Source of the DNA: Bacteroidia bacterium
GTDB taxonomy: Bacteria > Bacteroidota > Bacteroidia > B-17B0 > Aurantibacillaceae
DNA length: 64,000 nt
Direction: 5' to 3'
Assembly: GCA_021740825.1 (NCBI GenBank)
Contig: JAIOZA010000011.1
Span: forward strand, 1 to 64,000
Every line of letters starts with the position of its first letter. The stretch's first letter is position 1. The translations under genes were made by a program, and so were the position numbers. Below, piece after piece: positions 34,558 through 41,712 of this stretch. The notes under the pieces were generated by a model. The model made no database searches. It was not told the origin of the DNA and worked only from the letters and a program-made list of their open reading frames with translations.

Positions 34558-35247
34558 TTAGAGTTCAAATGAAAATCCTTTTTGAATAAGTGATTGGTAT
34601 TTCTTTTTATCAAATCTGTAAAGTCTTGCAGGACGGTGAGCAACTGCATTTTGAGAAAAACCACTATCAATTAGTAAACCCATTGCTAATAATTTTTTTC
34701 TAAAATTCCTCTTATCTAACTCAATTTCGAAAACAGATTCGTAAAGATGTTGAATGTCTGTTAAGGTAAATTCTTTTGGCAAAAGTTCAAAACCTATTGG
34801 CTGATGGCGCACCTTATCTTTCAATTTATTTTTAGCATATTCTAAAATCTCATTATGATCAAATGGAAGTTTAGGAATGCTGCTAATAGAATGCCATTTT
34901 ACATCCTTTGCCCAAGAAGAAGCATTAACTTTATAATCACTCACTTTTACTAATGAATAATAGGCTACTGTAATAACCCTTCCCAAGGGATGTCGCTCAA
35001 CTTTACCAAATGTATGAATTTGGTCCATGTACACATTTGTTAAACCAGTTAGTTCATTTAATACGCGCCTAGCAGAATCATCTAAATCTTCATCTAATCT
35101 CACTAAATCTCCAGGTAAAGCCCAAGTTCCTTTGTAAGGATCTGCACCCCTATAAATAAGTAGCACTTTAAGATCTCCTTCATCAAAACCAAATATAACA
35201 GAGTCGACAGAAAAAGCCGATCTAAAAAACTGTTTAATTACATTCAT
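34558..35247 (-). CDS. NUDIX-winged-helix transcriptional regulator (NrtR family)
   Basis: This 229-residue cytoplasmic regulator has an N-terminal NUDIX domain (about 8-145) and a C-terminal winged helix (about 150-225, with FTLTDIQHLYESVFEIELDKRNFRKKLLAMGLL). The NUDIX box PGDLVRLDEDL...RRVLNELTGL keeps the fold glycines but lacks two Glu of the REUxEE metal site (RVLNEL), so it probably senses a ligand rather than hydrolysing one. NrtR-family members in Bacteroidota control sugar catabolism. It lies upstream of the TIM-barrel hydrolase (10 bp) and is divergent from the sugar kinase across a region containing a 21-bp inverted repeat. A -7 box ends 4 nt before its ATG. Confidence 0.88.
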   Translation of the reverse strand: MNVIKQFFRSAFSVDSVIFGFDEGDLKVLLIYRGADPYKGTWALPGDLVRLDEDLDDSARRVLNELTGLTNVYMDQIHTFGKVERHPLGRVITVAYYSLVKVSDYKVNASSWAKDVKWHSISSIPKLPFDHNEILEYAKNKLKDKVRHQPIGFELLPKEFTLTDIQHLYESVFEIELDKRNFRKKLLAMGLLIDSGFSQNAVAHRPARLYRFDKKKYQSLIQKGFSFEL

Positions 35248-35251
35248 ATAA

Positions 35252-35259
35252 CAAATATA
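35252..35259 (-). promoter_or_regulatory. -7 promoter box of the NUDIX-type regulator
   Basis: The minus strand reads TATATTTG, only 4 nt before the ATG at 35247, implying a leaderless message. Operator site 1 is centred 39.5 bp upstream. Confidence 0.55.
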
Positions 35260-35284
35260 TTAAAAGATTATTAATTTAATTAGA

Positions 35285-35305
35285 TTAGTGTATAAAATAC
35301 AATAA
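35285..35305. promoter_or_regulatory. Putative operator of the NUDIX-type regulator (site 1)
   Basis: The plus strand reads TTAGTGT-ATAAAAT-ACAATAA, a 7-7-7 inverted repeat with one mismatch between arms. It is in the 100-bp divergent region between the regulator and the kinase gene, centred 21.5 bp upstream of the kinase -7 box. Confidence 0.68.
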
Positions 35306-35317
35306 TTAATTGTATTT
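35295..35317. repeat. Perfect 9-bp inverted repeat overlapping operator site 1
   Basis: The arms AAATACAAT and ATTGTATTT are exact complements around AATTA. The structure overlaps the right half of operator site 1 and the kinase -7 box (35313-35320). It may be a second, offset binding site for the same or another regulator. Confidence 0.6.
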
Positions 35318-35320
35318 TTG
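35313..35320 (+). promoter_or_regulatory. -7 promoter box of the kinase-glycolysis operon
   Basis: TATTTTTG fits TAnnTTTG and lies 27 nt before the ATG at 35348. The -33 region coincides with operator site 1. Confidence 0.5.
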
Positions 35321-35347
35321 TATAAATTTAATTATTTTATTTAAATT

Positions 35348-36208
35348 ATGGTCATAATTGCTGACAGTGGATCTACAAAAGCAGATTGGAAATTGATTAG
35401 TAACAACAAGGTTGTTAAAACCATTCGTACAATGGGTTTTAATCCTTTTTTTCATACAGAAAAAATTATCGTTGACGAGTTAACAAAGTGCTTTCAAAAT
35501 GAACTTGATGTAAACGATGTTTCTAAAGTACATTTTTACGGAGCAGGCTGTTCAAGTGAGGATAGAAATCAAATAATACAAACCGCTTTAACCTCATTTT
35601 TTCCAAACTCAAAAAACGAAGTTTATCATGATATTTTAGCTTCTGCAAGAGCTACCTGTGGTAATAATCCAGGAATAGCTTGTATTTTAGGGACTGGTTC
35701 AAATTCGTGCGCGTATGACGGCATAGATATTACTGATAATCTTCCTTCTTTAGGATTTATGTTAGGTGACGAAGGAAGTGGAAGTAGTTTTGGTAAATTA
35801 CTTATTAGAAAAATATTTTATAGAGAATTGTCGGAAGATTTATTACAATTATTCAATTCAAAATATAAATTATCTAAAGAGGATATTTTAGATTCATTGT
35901 ATAACAAACCACATGTGAATGTTTTTTTATCAAAGTTTTCTGAGTTTTATTCAGAAAACCAGAATCATCCTCAAATCAAAAAAATGGTCAAGACAGTTTT
36001 TACTGAATTTTTTGAATGTCATATTGTAAAATATAAAAATCACGATACTTACCCTATCCATTTTGTAGGCTCTATAGGATTTATTTTTAGGCCAATATTA
36101 GAAGATGTAGCAAAAGATTTTAAAGTGAATTTAGGCGTGACAATAAAAAATCCAATTGACTCATTGGTCAATTTTCATATAAATACGTTTTCGGAAAATT
36201 TAATTTAA
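35348..36208 (+). CDS. BadF/BadG-type ATPase, probable sugar kinase
   Basis: This 286-residue cytoplasmic protein of the ASKHA fold is likely a hexose or amino-sugar kinase. Visible motifs are phosphate-1 IIADSGSTKADW (residues 2-13), an adenosine/phosphate-2 region CILGTGSNSCAYDG, and MLGDEGSGSSFGK. These resemble N-acetylglucosamine kinase of the BadF/BadG/BcrA family. Its position directly ahead of pfkA, gapN and the isomerase suggests that it phosphorylates glucose released by the glucan enzymes. Substrate choice between glucose, GlcNAc and glucosamine cannot be decided from the sequence. pfkA starts 72 bp downstream, with operator site 2 in between. Confidence 0.8.
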   Translation: MVIIADSGSTKADWKLISNNKVVKTIRTMGFNPFFHTEKIIVDELTKCFQNELDVNDVSKVHFYGAGCSSEDRNQIIQTALTSFFPNSKNEVYHDILASARATCGNNPGIACILGTGSNSCAYDGIDITDNLPSLGFMLGDEGSGSSFGKLLIRKIFYRELSEDLLQLFNSKYKLSKEDILDSLYNKPHVNVFLSKFSEFYSENQNHPQIKKMVKTVFTEFFECHIVKYKNHDTYPIHFVGSIGFIFRPILEDVAKDFKVNLGVTIKNPIDSLVNFHINTFSENLI

Positions 36209-36245
36209 GATAGTGAATATTTGCGTTATAAAAACCATAAAACAC

Positions 36246-36266
36246 TTAGTGTATATTTTACAATAA
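36246..36266. promoter_or_regulatory. Putative operator of the NUDIX-type regulator (site 2)
   Basis: The sequence TTAGTGT-ATATTTT-ACAATAA matches site 1 in both arms and even in the bases that follow (ATTAAT). It ends 14 nt before the pfkA ATG, so it could block an internal promoter or act as a roadblock. Confidence 0.65.
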
Positions 36267-36280
36267 TTAATAAAAAAAAA

Positions 36281-37267
36281 ATGAAAGATGAAATTAAAAA
36301 AATAGCGTTATTAACTTCTGGAGGAGATGCTCCAGGCATGAATACCTGTATAAGAGCAGTTGTTAGAGCAGGAATCTATTACAATTTAGAAGTATATGGT
36401 ATTAAAAGGGGTTATCAAGGTTTAATTGAAAATGATATTCAATTAATGTCATCTCGTTCTGTCAGTAATATTATTCAAAGAGGAGGAACTATATTAAAAT
36501 CAGCAAGAAGTAAAGACTTTATGCTACAAAGTGGTATGGATGCTGCATATCAAAATTTAAAAAATAAAGATATTGATGCTCTCATAGTAATAGGCGGCGA
36601 TGGTACATTTACTGGTGCCAATATTTTTTCAAACAAATTCGACATTCCAATCATAGGAATTCCTGGAACTATTGATAACGATTTAAACGGCACTGATGCA
36701 ACAATAGGATTTGATACTGCTACAAATACTGCATTAGACGCTATCGATAAAATTAGAGATACCGCCAATTCTCATAATAGATTATTCTTTATAGAAGTTA
36801 TGGGAAGAGATTCGGGTTATATAGCAATTAAAACAGGAATTAGTGGTGGTGCAGAAGCTATTTTAATTCCTGAAAAGAAAACAACCATCAACGAATTAAT
36901 TGCAATTTTAGATAGAGGTTCTAAACAAAAAAAATCATCAAGTTTAGTAGTTATAGCTGAGGGAGGAGAAAGTGGCGGTGTAATTGACTTAGCAAAGAAA
37001 GTAGAAGAGAGATTCAGCTATTACGATACAAGAGTTACAATTTTGGGGCATCTTCAAAGAGGAGGCACGCCAACTTGCACTGATAGAGTATTAGCTAGTT
37101 TACTGGGAGTAAGAGCCGTTGAAGGTTTAAAAGAAGGTAAATCGAATATGATGGTGGGCACCATTAATAAAAAAGTTGTATTTACTCCTTTCGAAAAAGC
37201 ACTCAAAAAGAAAAAAACAATAGACCGCGAGTTACTTAGAATATCAAAAATTTTATCAAACAATTAA
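36281..37267 (+). CDS. pfkA: ATP-dependent 6-phosphofructokinase
   Basis: This 328-residue cytoplasmic enzyme phosphorylates fructose-6-phosphate to fructose-1,6-bisphosphate. The motifs are complete: LTSGGDAPGMN (14-21 core), GGDGTFTGA (105 onward, Gly rather than Asp after GGD, as in ATP-using enzymes), catalytic PGTIDNDLNGTD (D132), and VMGRDSGYIA. The length is typical of bacterial PfkA. The ATG at 36281 was chosen because the longer frame from TTG 36221 would run through operator site 2. gapN follows after 22 bp. This is probably a second, locus-dedicated glycolytic gene. Confidence 0.95.
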   Translation: MKDEIKKIALLTSGGDAPGMNTCIRAVVRAGIYYNLEVYGIKRGYQGLIENDIQLMSSRSVSNIIQRGGTILKSARSKDFMLQSGMDAAYQNLKNKDIDALIVIGGDGTFTGANIFSNKFDIPIIGIPGTIDNDLNGTDATIGFDTATNTALDAIDKIRDTANSHNRLFFIEVMGRDSGYIAIKTGISGGAEAILIPEKKTTINELIAILDRGSKQKKSSSLVVIAEGGESGGVIDLAKKVEERFSYYDTRVTILGHLQRGGTPTCTDRVLASLLGVRAVEGLKEGKSNMMVGTINKKVVFTPFEKALKKKKTIDRELLRISKILSNN

Positions 37268-37289
37268 AATCATCTAAACCTATAATAAA

Positions 37290-38936
37290 ATGGATAAATT
37301 AAATGAAAATCAGAATACAGGAATAGACTTAAGTAAGTTATTTCCAGAGGAAAGCGAAATTCCAAATGAATATAATTTTACAGAAACAATTGAACAAAAA
37401 GAATACTTGATTAACGGAAAAATAGAATCGTGGGATACGTCTTTCCAAGATGTTTATTCACCGGTTTGCATAAAATCAAATGAAGGACTAAATCCAAAAC
37501 GTTTAGGAAAATATCCTTTGCTTACCGAAAAAGAATCGCTAGAAGCTTTAGATGCGGCTGTAAAATGTTATGACCACGGAAGAGGTGTTTGGCCAACAAT
37601 GACAGTAAAAGACAGAATTACCTGCATGGAACTATTTGTTTCGAGAATAAAGGTAAAAAGATCTGAAGTTGTAAAAATATTAATGTGGGAGATTGGAAAA
37701 AATTTAGAAGATTCGGAAAAAGAATTTGATAGAACTATTGAATACATCAATGATACAATTGAAGAAGTAAAAAAATTAGACAGAGAATCATCTCGCTTTC
37801 AAATTCATCAAGGAATAATAGCTCAAATTAGAAGAGGTCCATTAGGTGTTGTGCTTTGTATGGGACCATTTAATTATCCTTTAAATGAAACGTTTTGTAC
37901 GCTAATACCAGCGCTAATAATGGGAAATACGGTCATTATCAAACCACCAAAAAAGGGTGTTTTATTATACCGCCCATTACTAGCGGCATTTAGAGATTGC
38001 TTTCCTAATGGAGTTGTAAATGTAGTTTACGGAGAAGGCGCCATTACATCAGGAACACTTATGAAATCAGGGAAAATTGATGTGCTTGCATTTATCGGAT
38101 CTAGTGCGGTAGCTAACGAATTAAAAAAATTACATCCCTACCCGCACAGACTTCGTTCCGTATTAGGATTAGAAAGTAAAAACCCTGCCATTATATTGCC
38201 TGATGCAGATTTAGAACTAACAGTAAAGGAATGTCTACTAGGTTCATTATCATTTAACGGACAAAGATGCACGGCGCTAAAAATGATTTTTGTTCATTCG
38301 AAAATAAAGGATGAATTTATAAAATTATTTTCAGCAGCAGTAGATCAAATTAAATATGGAATGCCTTGGGAAAAAGGAATTTTAAATACTCCACTTCCTG
38401 ATATTTTGAAAGTGCAATACATGGAAGAATTAGTGAACGATGCCGTATCAAAAGGAGCAAAAGTAATTAATAAAAATGGCGCTCATTTGCAATCCACATT
38501 TTTCTTTCCAACGATTGTTTTTCCAGTAAACGATAGTATGCGCATTTATCATGAGGAACAATTTGGACCTGTTATTCCCATTTTAGAATATGATAATATT
38601 GAAACACCTATAAATTATATGGTAAATTCTCCATACGGTCAGCAAGCAAGTATTTTTGGAACAAATTCTCAAACAATAGCAAAATTAATAGATCCACTGA
38701 TTAACCAAGTATGCAGAATCAATATTAACAGTCAATGTCAGAGAAGTCCGGATAACTATCCATTTTGTGGAAGAAAAAATTCGGCAGAAGGAACCTTATC
38801 TGTGTTTGACGCATTGAGAGTATTCTCGATTAGAACTTTGGTAGCCGCTAAAAAAAATGAACTCAACGAGAAAATTCTTTCAAGTATTATTCACGATAGA
38901 CAATCAAATTTTTTAAGAACAGATTATATATTTTAA
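37290..38936 (+). CDS. NADP-dependent non-phosphorylating glyceraldehyde-3-phosphate dehydrogenase (GapN-type)
   Basis: This 548-residue aldehyde dehydrogenase oxidises an aldehyde with NAD(P). The catalytic set is present: N195 in MGPFNYPLNE, E295 in LGLESKNPA and nucleophile C327 in SFNGQRCTALK, a string typical of GapN. GapN converts glyceraldehyde-3-phosphate straight to 3-phosphoglycerate with NADPH formation, bypassing ATP-yielding GAPDH. The N-terminus has an extra ~45 residues compared with streptococcal GapN. It lies between pfkA and the isomerase in one operon, supporting a glycolytic substrate. Another aldehyde substrate remains possible. Confidence 0.85.
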   Translation: MDKLNENQNTGIDLSKLFPEESEIPNEYNFTETIEQKEYLINGKIESWDTSFQDVYSPVCIKSNEGLNPKRLGKYPLLTEKESLEALDAAVKCYDHGRGVWPTMTVKDRITCMELFVSRIKVKRSEVVKILMWEIGKNLEDSEKEFDRTIEYINDTIEEVKKLDRESSRFQIHQGIIAQIRRGPLGVVLCMGPFNYPLNETFCTLIPALIMGNTVIIKPPKKGVLLYRPLLAAFRDCFPNGVVNVVYGEGAITSGTLMKSGKIDVLAFIGSSAVANELKKLHPYPHRLRSVLGLESKNPAIILPDADLELTVKECLLGSLSFNGQRCTALKMIFVHSKIKDEFIKLFSAAVDQIKYGMPWEKGILNTPLPDILKVQYMEELVNDAVSKGAKVINKNGAHLQSTFFFPTIVFPVNDSMRIYHEEQFGPVIPILEYDNIETPINYMVNSPYGQQASIFGTNSQTIAKLIDPLINQVCRININSQCQRSPDNYPFCGRKNSAEGTLSVFDALRVFSIRTLVAAKKNELNEKILSSIIHDRQSNFLRTDYIF

Positions 38937-38967
38937 CAAACATTAAAAAAGAATTAAATAAAAAACC

Positions 38968-39957
38968 ATGAAATCATTAATCCAAAATTTTTCAAATCAA
39001 TTATCAGAAGCCATAATTATAGGAGAGTCTGCTAAGCTTACCCAATCAGTTCACAAAATATCAAATATTTTAATTTGTGGAATGGGTGGATCAGGAATTA
39101 GCGGAAATATTTTAAACGAGTTAGTAAATACCGAAGTAAATGTTCCAATAAATATTTGCAAAGGATATTTTATACCAAATTACGTCTGCGAAAATACATT
39201 AGTAATCATTTCATCCTACTCAGGAAATACAGAAGAAACTATAAACTGTATTAATATGGTTATTCAAAAAAATGCTAAGGTAGTTTGTATTACATCAGGA
39301 GGTATCATTGAAAGAATAGCAATTGAAAATAATTTTGATTACATTCTTATACCAGGAAATATGCCACCTAGATCATGTTTAGGATATTCTCTGATTCAAA
39401 TGTTTTACATTTTATATTTTCATAAAATTATTGATGATAGCTTTAAAAATGATTTTAAAAATTCTATAAATTTATTAGAACATGAAAACTCAAGTATTAA
39501 AGCCGATGCTGAAGAACTCGCTAAATTACTATTTAAAAAAACACCAATTATTTACACAACTACAAATAACGAAGCTTTAGCAATAAGATTTAGACAACAA
39601 TTAAATGAAAATTCAAAAGTACTTTGTTGGCATAATACTATACCAGAAATGAATCATAATGAACTTGTAGGATGGACTTCTAAAAACGAATCTATAGCAG
39701 TATTAATTCTATTAGATGAAACAGATTATAAAAGAAATAAAATTAGGGCTGGTTTAAATTTAGAAGTTATAAAAAAATACGCTTCAAGCGTAAACGTCAT
39801 TTATTCTAAAGGAGAAACAGCCATAGAAAAAGCAATTTACTTTATTACTTTATGTGATTGGATTTCAATATTTTTAGCAGAAATGCGCGAAATTGACCCT
39901 GTTGAAGTTGATGTTATTAATGAACTTAAAAATTCCTTAGCTAACCTAATTGACTAA
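38968..39957 (+). CDS. Bifunctional phosphoglucose/phosphomannose isomerase
   Basis: This 329-residue SIS-domain protein interconverts glucose-6-phosphate or mannose-6-phosphate with fructose-6-phosphate. Family landmarks are ILICGMGGSGISGNI (residues about 32-46), ISSYSGNTEETI, and the signature IPEMNHNELVGW with the catalytic His/Glu region. The length is typical of the archaeal/bacterial PGI/PMI family rather than the larger classical Pgi. It is the last gene of the plus-strand operon (31 bp after gapN) and converges with the sugar permease. It supplies the step between the kinase and PfkA, making the local pathway continuous. Confidence 0.9.
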   Translation: MKSLIQNFSNQLSEAIIIGESAKLTQSVHKISNILICGMGGSGISGNILNELVNTEVNVPINICKGYFIPNYVCENTLVIISSYSGNTEETINCINMVIQKNAKVVCITSGGIIERIAIENNFDYILIPGNMPPRSCLGYSLIQMFYILYFHKIIDDSFKNDFKNSINLLEHENSSIKADAEELAKLLFKKTPIIYTTTNNEALAIRFRQQLNENSKVLCWHNTIPEMNHNELVGWTSKNESIAVLILLDETDYKRNKIRAGLNLEVIKKYASSVNVIYSKGETAIEKAIYFITLCDWISIFLAEMREIDPVEVDVINELKNSLANLID

Positions 39958-39978
39958 TTAAATATCACATACAAAAAA

Positions 39979-41424
39979 CTAATGTGCCATTGTGGAATTA
40001 TCTGCAATGGCAATATTTTGTGATTTTAAAATAACTTTAACTTTTAATGCATAAAAAGCAAGGTATGCAAAACAACACACTCCAACCAAGTAACTCCATT
40101 GAATTCCAAGGAAATTATTTGCCGCTAAGTATCCTTGCAGCAAACTAATAAAGCCACCTCCCATAATCATCATTATTAAAAAACTAGAACCTTGGTTTGT
40201 AAATTTTCCTAATCCAGAAATTGCCAAAGTAAATATGCATGGCCATAAAGTGCTACAAAATAAACCTACACTAATAAAAGCAAAAACACTTACCATTCCG
40301 GAAGAAATCATACCAATAAACAACGCTATAATTCCAAAAACTGAATATATTAATAATTGAGTTGCAGGGTTTCCTTTACTCATTATATCACCAACTACTA
40401 AAACTAATATTATTACTGAATAAATATAAAAAGGAGTAACATCATTATTTGCAAAAATATTAATTAATAGAAAAACTAAAAAAGCTATGTATGGCATAAA
40501 AAACTGTAATATTTTTTTTGTTCCCATTTTCAAGTTAAATGCTCCAACAGAAGCAGTCCACCTTCCAATCATTAAACTAGCCCAAAACAAAGACACAAAT
40601 GGCGCTATTTTATTAGTTTCAATATTTAAATGTTGCTTCATAAATTCAGGTAAATTACTAGCAGTGGATACTTCAACACCCACGTATAAAAAAATAGCAA
40701 TCATTCCTAAAACTAATTGTGGGTAATCTAACGCACTTTTTTTAGTTATGTCTTTTTGGGTTCCTTTATCTATTTCATCCGTAACTGTTTCAATTTTATT
40801 AGGAATAGAAGAAAATTTAAAAATAACCGCCACAACTAAAAACGCAAAACCTAAAATCATATAAGGTATCTTTATGCTTTCGATATTTGATCCATTTTCA
40901 TTTTTACTTAATGAACCAAAAATGGCAAAACTAATTAGAATAGGTCCGATAGTAGTTCCTAAATTATTTATTCCTCCTGCTAAACTTAATCTCTGAGAAC
41001 CTTTTGAAGGGGCTCCCATGACAATAGCCAATGGATTTGCAGCTGTTTGTTGCAATGAAAAACCTAATCCAACAATAAATAATCCTGAAATCATTAATGG
41101 AAAAGATGCCATCTCTGCAGCCGGATAAAATAATAAAGTACCAAGTGCAGAAATTAACAACCCTACTACAATTCCATTTTTGTAGCCAACTTTATTTAAT
41201 ATATCTCCACCAGAAAACTTTGAAATTAAAAAATAAATAATTGATCCAACGGTATAAGCAACATAAAATGCAAAAGAAATTAATTGAGATTGCCATTGGT
41301 CAAGATGTAAATTTTCCTTAAAAACAGGTATTAAAATATCATTGCTTGCTGCTACAAATCCCCAAAAGAAAAAAACCGAGATTAATACTATTAACGAAGA
41401 ATTACTTTTTTTTACTGTTGTCAT
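39979..41424 (-). CDS. Sugar MFS transporter (FucP/glucose-galactose type)
   Basis: This 481-residue inner-membrane symporter of the FHS family of the major facilitator superfamily probably imports glucose, galactose or a related monosaccharide with H+ or Na+. Landmarks are LIVLISVFFFWGFVAASNDILIPVFK at the start, VGYKNGIVVGLLISALG, and QQTAANPLAIVMGAPSKGSQRLSLAGGINNLGTTIGP, which is typical of FucP-like proteins. Twelve membrane helices fit the pattern. Its upstream region carries operator site 3 (41458-41478), so it is likely in the same regulon. It would bring in glucose released in the periplasm by GH3. Confidence 0.9.
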   Translation of the reverse strand: MTTVKKSNSSLIVLISVFFFWGFVAASNDILIPVFKENLHLDQWQSQLISFAFYVAYTVGSIIYFLISKFSGGDILNKVGYKNGIVVGLLISALGTLLFYPAAEMASFPLMISGLFIVGLGFSLQQTAANPLAIVMGAPSKGSQRLSLAGGINNLGTTIGPILISFAIFGSLSKNENGSNIESIKIPYMILGFAFLVVAVIFKFSSIPNKIETVTDEIDKGTQKDITKKSALDYPQLVLGMIAIFLYVGVEVSTASNLPEFMKQHLNIETNKIAPFVSLFWASLMIGRWTASVGAFNLKMGTKKILQFFMPYIAFLVFLLINIFANNDVTPFYIYSVIILVLVVGDIMSKGNPATQLLIYSVFGIIALFIGMISSGMVSVFAFISVGLFCSTLWPCIFTLAISGLGKFTNQGSSFLIMMIMGGGFISLLQGYLAANNFLGIQWSYLVGVCCFAYLAFYALKVKVILKSQNIAIADNSTMAH

Positions 41425-41457
41425 TACTATTATTTAAAGAATTTAAAATTTTAAAAG

Positions 41458-41478
41458 TAAGTGTTTTTTTTACAATAA
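41458..41478. promoter_or_regulatory. Putative operator of the NUDIX-type regulator (site 3)
   Basis: The plus strand reads TAAGTGT-TTTTTTT-ACAATAA, with the right arm exact and the left arm one base off TTAGTGT, in the same 7-7-7 layout. It lies 33 bp upstream of the permease ATG at 41424. Confidence 0.55.
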
Positions 41479-41637
41479 CAAATCTGTCTTATATTATTTT
41501 TTTTAAATAGCTATTTTCACATTAATTTGTTAAAACCTGCTTAGAACTTGAATCAAGAAGAACTTTGGAATAAAACAATGAGAATAAAATTCAGAAATAA
41601 TGCAGTTTTTATCCAATTTTAAAAAATATTTTCTTAC

Positions 41638-41658
41638 TTATTGTATTTTAAACAATAA
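41638..41658. promoter_or_regulatory. Putative operator of the NUDIX-type regulator (site 4)
   Basis: The sequence TTATTGT-ATTTTAA-ACAATAA has perfectly complementary 7-bp arms. It is centred 19.5 bp upstream of the -7 box at 41664-41671, overlapping the -33 region of the repeat-protein gene at 41713. Confidence 0.68.
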
Positions 41659-41663
41659 TTTAA

Positions 41664-41671
41664 TAAATTTG
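41664..41671 (+). promoter_or_regulatory. -7 promoter box of the three-repeat secreted protein
   Basis: TAAATTTG fits TAnnTTTG and lies 41 nt before the ATG at 41713. Confidence 0.5.
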
Positions 41672-41712
41672 TTTTACAAACTAAATTATTACTAAACTTA
41701 AAAAAATCTAAC

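Noticed and set aside
36221-36280. Upstream TTG start for pfkA
   Set aside because: The added residues are not part of the PfkA family, and the segment holds operator site 2 and a poly-A stretch before ATG 36281.
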